Source of the DNA: an uncultured Blastococcus sp. | GTDB taxonomy: Bacteria > Actinomycetota > Actinomycetes > Mycobacteriales > Antricoccaceae | Assembly: GCA_946221975.1 (NCBI GenBank) | Contig: CAMIGT010000065.1 | Location: 1-7,038 of the forward strand | Direction: 5' to 3' | DNA: 7,038 bases | Shown here: piece after piece, positions 6,302 through 7,038 of the stretch | Layout: every line of letters starts with the position of its first letter | Position numbering within the stretch: the stretch's first letter is position 1 | Notes under the pieces: generated by a model | Database searches by the model: none | The model's input: the letters and a program-made list of their open reading frames with translations, nothing else | Told to the model about the DNA's origin: nothing | Position numbers and translations under genes: made by a program

Positions 6302-7038
6302 ATGCCAGCGCACCGCTCGACACGCAGCCGTGCTGTGCGCGCGCAGGTTGTCCCCGTGCTCACCGTCGCGCTCAGCGTCGGCTACCTGCTGTGGCCCGTG
6401 CTCGGCCGCGGCGATCTGCTCGGCCGCGACCTGGTGTTCGTGCCGCACCAGCCGCTGGATCTGCAGTCGCTGGGTGTAGGCGGGGCGGCGGCCCGCGCGG
6501 TGCCGTTGGACGCCGCGGTCTCGCTCGTCCAGGCGCTGCTTGGCAGCTGGCTGACTGCACGGCTTGCCTTGCTGATCCCGCTCGTGGCGGTCGCCTACGG
6601 CGTACGCCGACTGCTGCCGCGAGCGAGTCTGCCGGCGGTGGTGGCGATGATGGCGTTGTCCATCGTCAACCCGTACGTCATCGAACGACTGGCGATCGGG
6701 CAGTGGGCGCTGCTGTGGGGGTACGCCGCCCTGCCGTGGCTGTTCTACTTCCTGGCACGTGCACAGCCGTCGCTGCGCGCTGCGCTGCTGGTCGTCGCGG
6801 CCGCCTCGATCACCCCGACCGGGGGAGTCCTCGCGTCGGCGTGCGGGCTCGTCTGCGTGATGCTGGTGCCCGCGTCGCGACGGATGCGGATCGGGTTCGC
6901 CGCGGGGGCGGCCGTGCTGCAGCTGCCGTGGGTGCTTGCCGGGTTTGTCGGGGGAGCGGCGCTCGCCTCGGACCCCGCGGGCGTCGAGGTATTCGCCGCG
7001 CATGCCGATGCGCCGGGCGGCGTACTCGTCGGGTTGCT
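6302..7038 (+). CDS. Polytopic membrane protein, possible GT-C-like glycosyltransferase (partial, N-terminal part)
   Basis: An open frame of 245 codons runs from the ATG at 6302 off the window edge without a stop. It begins with a basic cytoplasmic tail (1-15) and a hydrophobic helix (16-34). A short loop GRGDLLGRDLVFVPHQP with D43 follows, then at least four more hydrophobic segments (about 83-103, 108-125, 135-151 and 158-190) and another near 196-220. Distinct motifs are NPYVIERLAIGQW (123-135) followed by GYAALPWLFYF (140-150). I recall similar motifs in actinobacterial membrane proteins annotated only as hypothetical. The layout of a first helix, an acidic loop and then a 'P...ERL...LPW' pair of helices parallels the AftD GT-C core encoded in the opposite direction. 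The start is supported by the -10 element 6 bases upstream and by the immediate basic-then-hydrophobic topology. The function is inferred and the C-terminal half is not visible. Confidence 0.75.
   Translation, partial: MPAHRSTRSRAVRAQVVPVLTVALSVGYLLWPVLGRGDLLGRDLVFVPHQPLDLQSLGVGGAAARAVPLDAAVSLVQALLGSWLTARLALLIPLVAVAYGVRRLLPRASLPAVVAMMALSIVNPYVIERLAIGQWALLWGYAALPWLFYFLARAQPSLRAALLVVAAASITPTGGVLASACGLVCVMLVPASRRMRIGFAAGAAVLQLPWVLAGFVGGAALASDPAGVEVFAAHADAPGGVLVGL

Noticed and set aside
6215..7003. 262-codon minus-strand open frame opposite the divergent membrane protein
   Set aside because: The plus-strand frame has clear membrane topology and conserved motifs. The minus frame is Arg/Gln/His-rich without a domain and would leave no promoter for aftD.

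Overview
The window is GC-rich and densely packed, with almost no intergenic DNA, and it comes from an actinobacterium. The strongest evidence is a full-length homologue of AftD, the large membrane arabinofuranosyltransferase known from mycobacterial cell-envelope synthesis. A predicted leaderless promoter and the codon bias towards G/C at third positions agree with this. The sequence does not show whether the host is a mycolate-bearing Mycobacteriales member or belongs to a related order that also carries AftD-like proteins.

Layout: (1) Bases 1-2065 are a rightward cassette. It holds the last codons of a probable GT4-type glycosyltransferase, a SAM-dependent methyltransferase that overlaps it by 8 bases, and, after a 15-base gap, an integral-membrane acyltransferase-3 protein. 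The spacing suggests one translationally coupled operon that modifies a glycan or glycolipid. (2) Bases 1999-6213 hold the leftward aftD-like gene of about 1404 codons. Its 3' end overlaps the acyltransferase tail-to-tail by 67 bases. (3) Bases 6214-6301 are an 88-base divergent control region. It contains a good Shine-Dalgarno sequence for aftD and, facing the other way, a -10 element placed exactly as expected for a leaderless mRNA. (4) From 6302 to the window edge runs the first part of a polytopic membrane protein of no named family.

Taken together, the window looks like part of an envelope-glycan locus. The glycosyltransferase, methyltransferase and acyltransferase would build or decorate a glycan or glycolipid at the membrane, and AftD would transfer sugar from a polyprenyl-phosphate donor on the outer face. 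The most interesting observation is that the unnamed divergent protein can be aligned by eye with the GT-C core of AftD along its whole visible length. It may therefore be a second, uncharacterised GT-C-like glycosyltransferase paired head-to-head with aftD. I saw no RNA genes, insertion sequences, CRISPR arrays or convincing intrinsic terminators.
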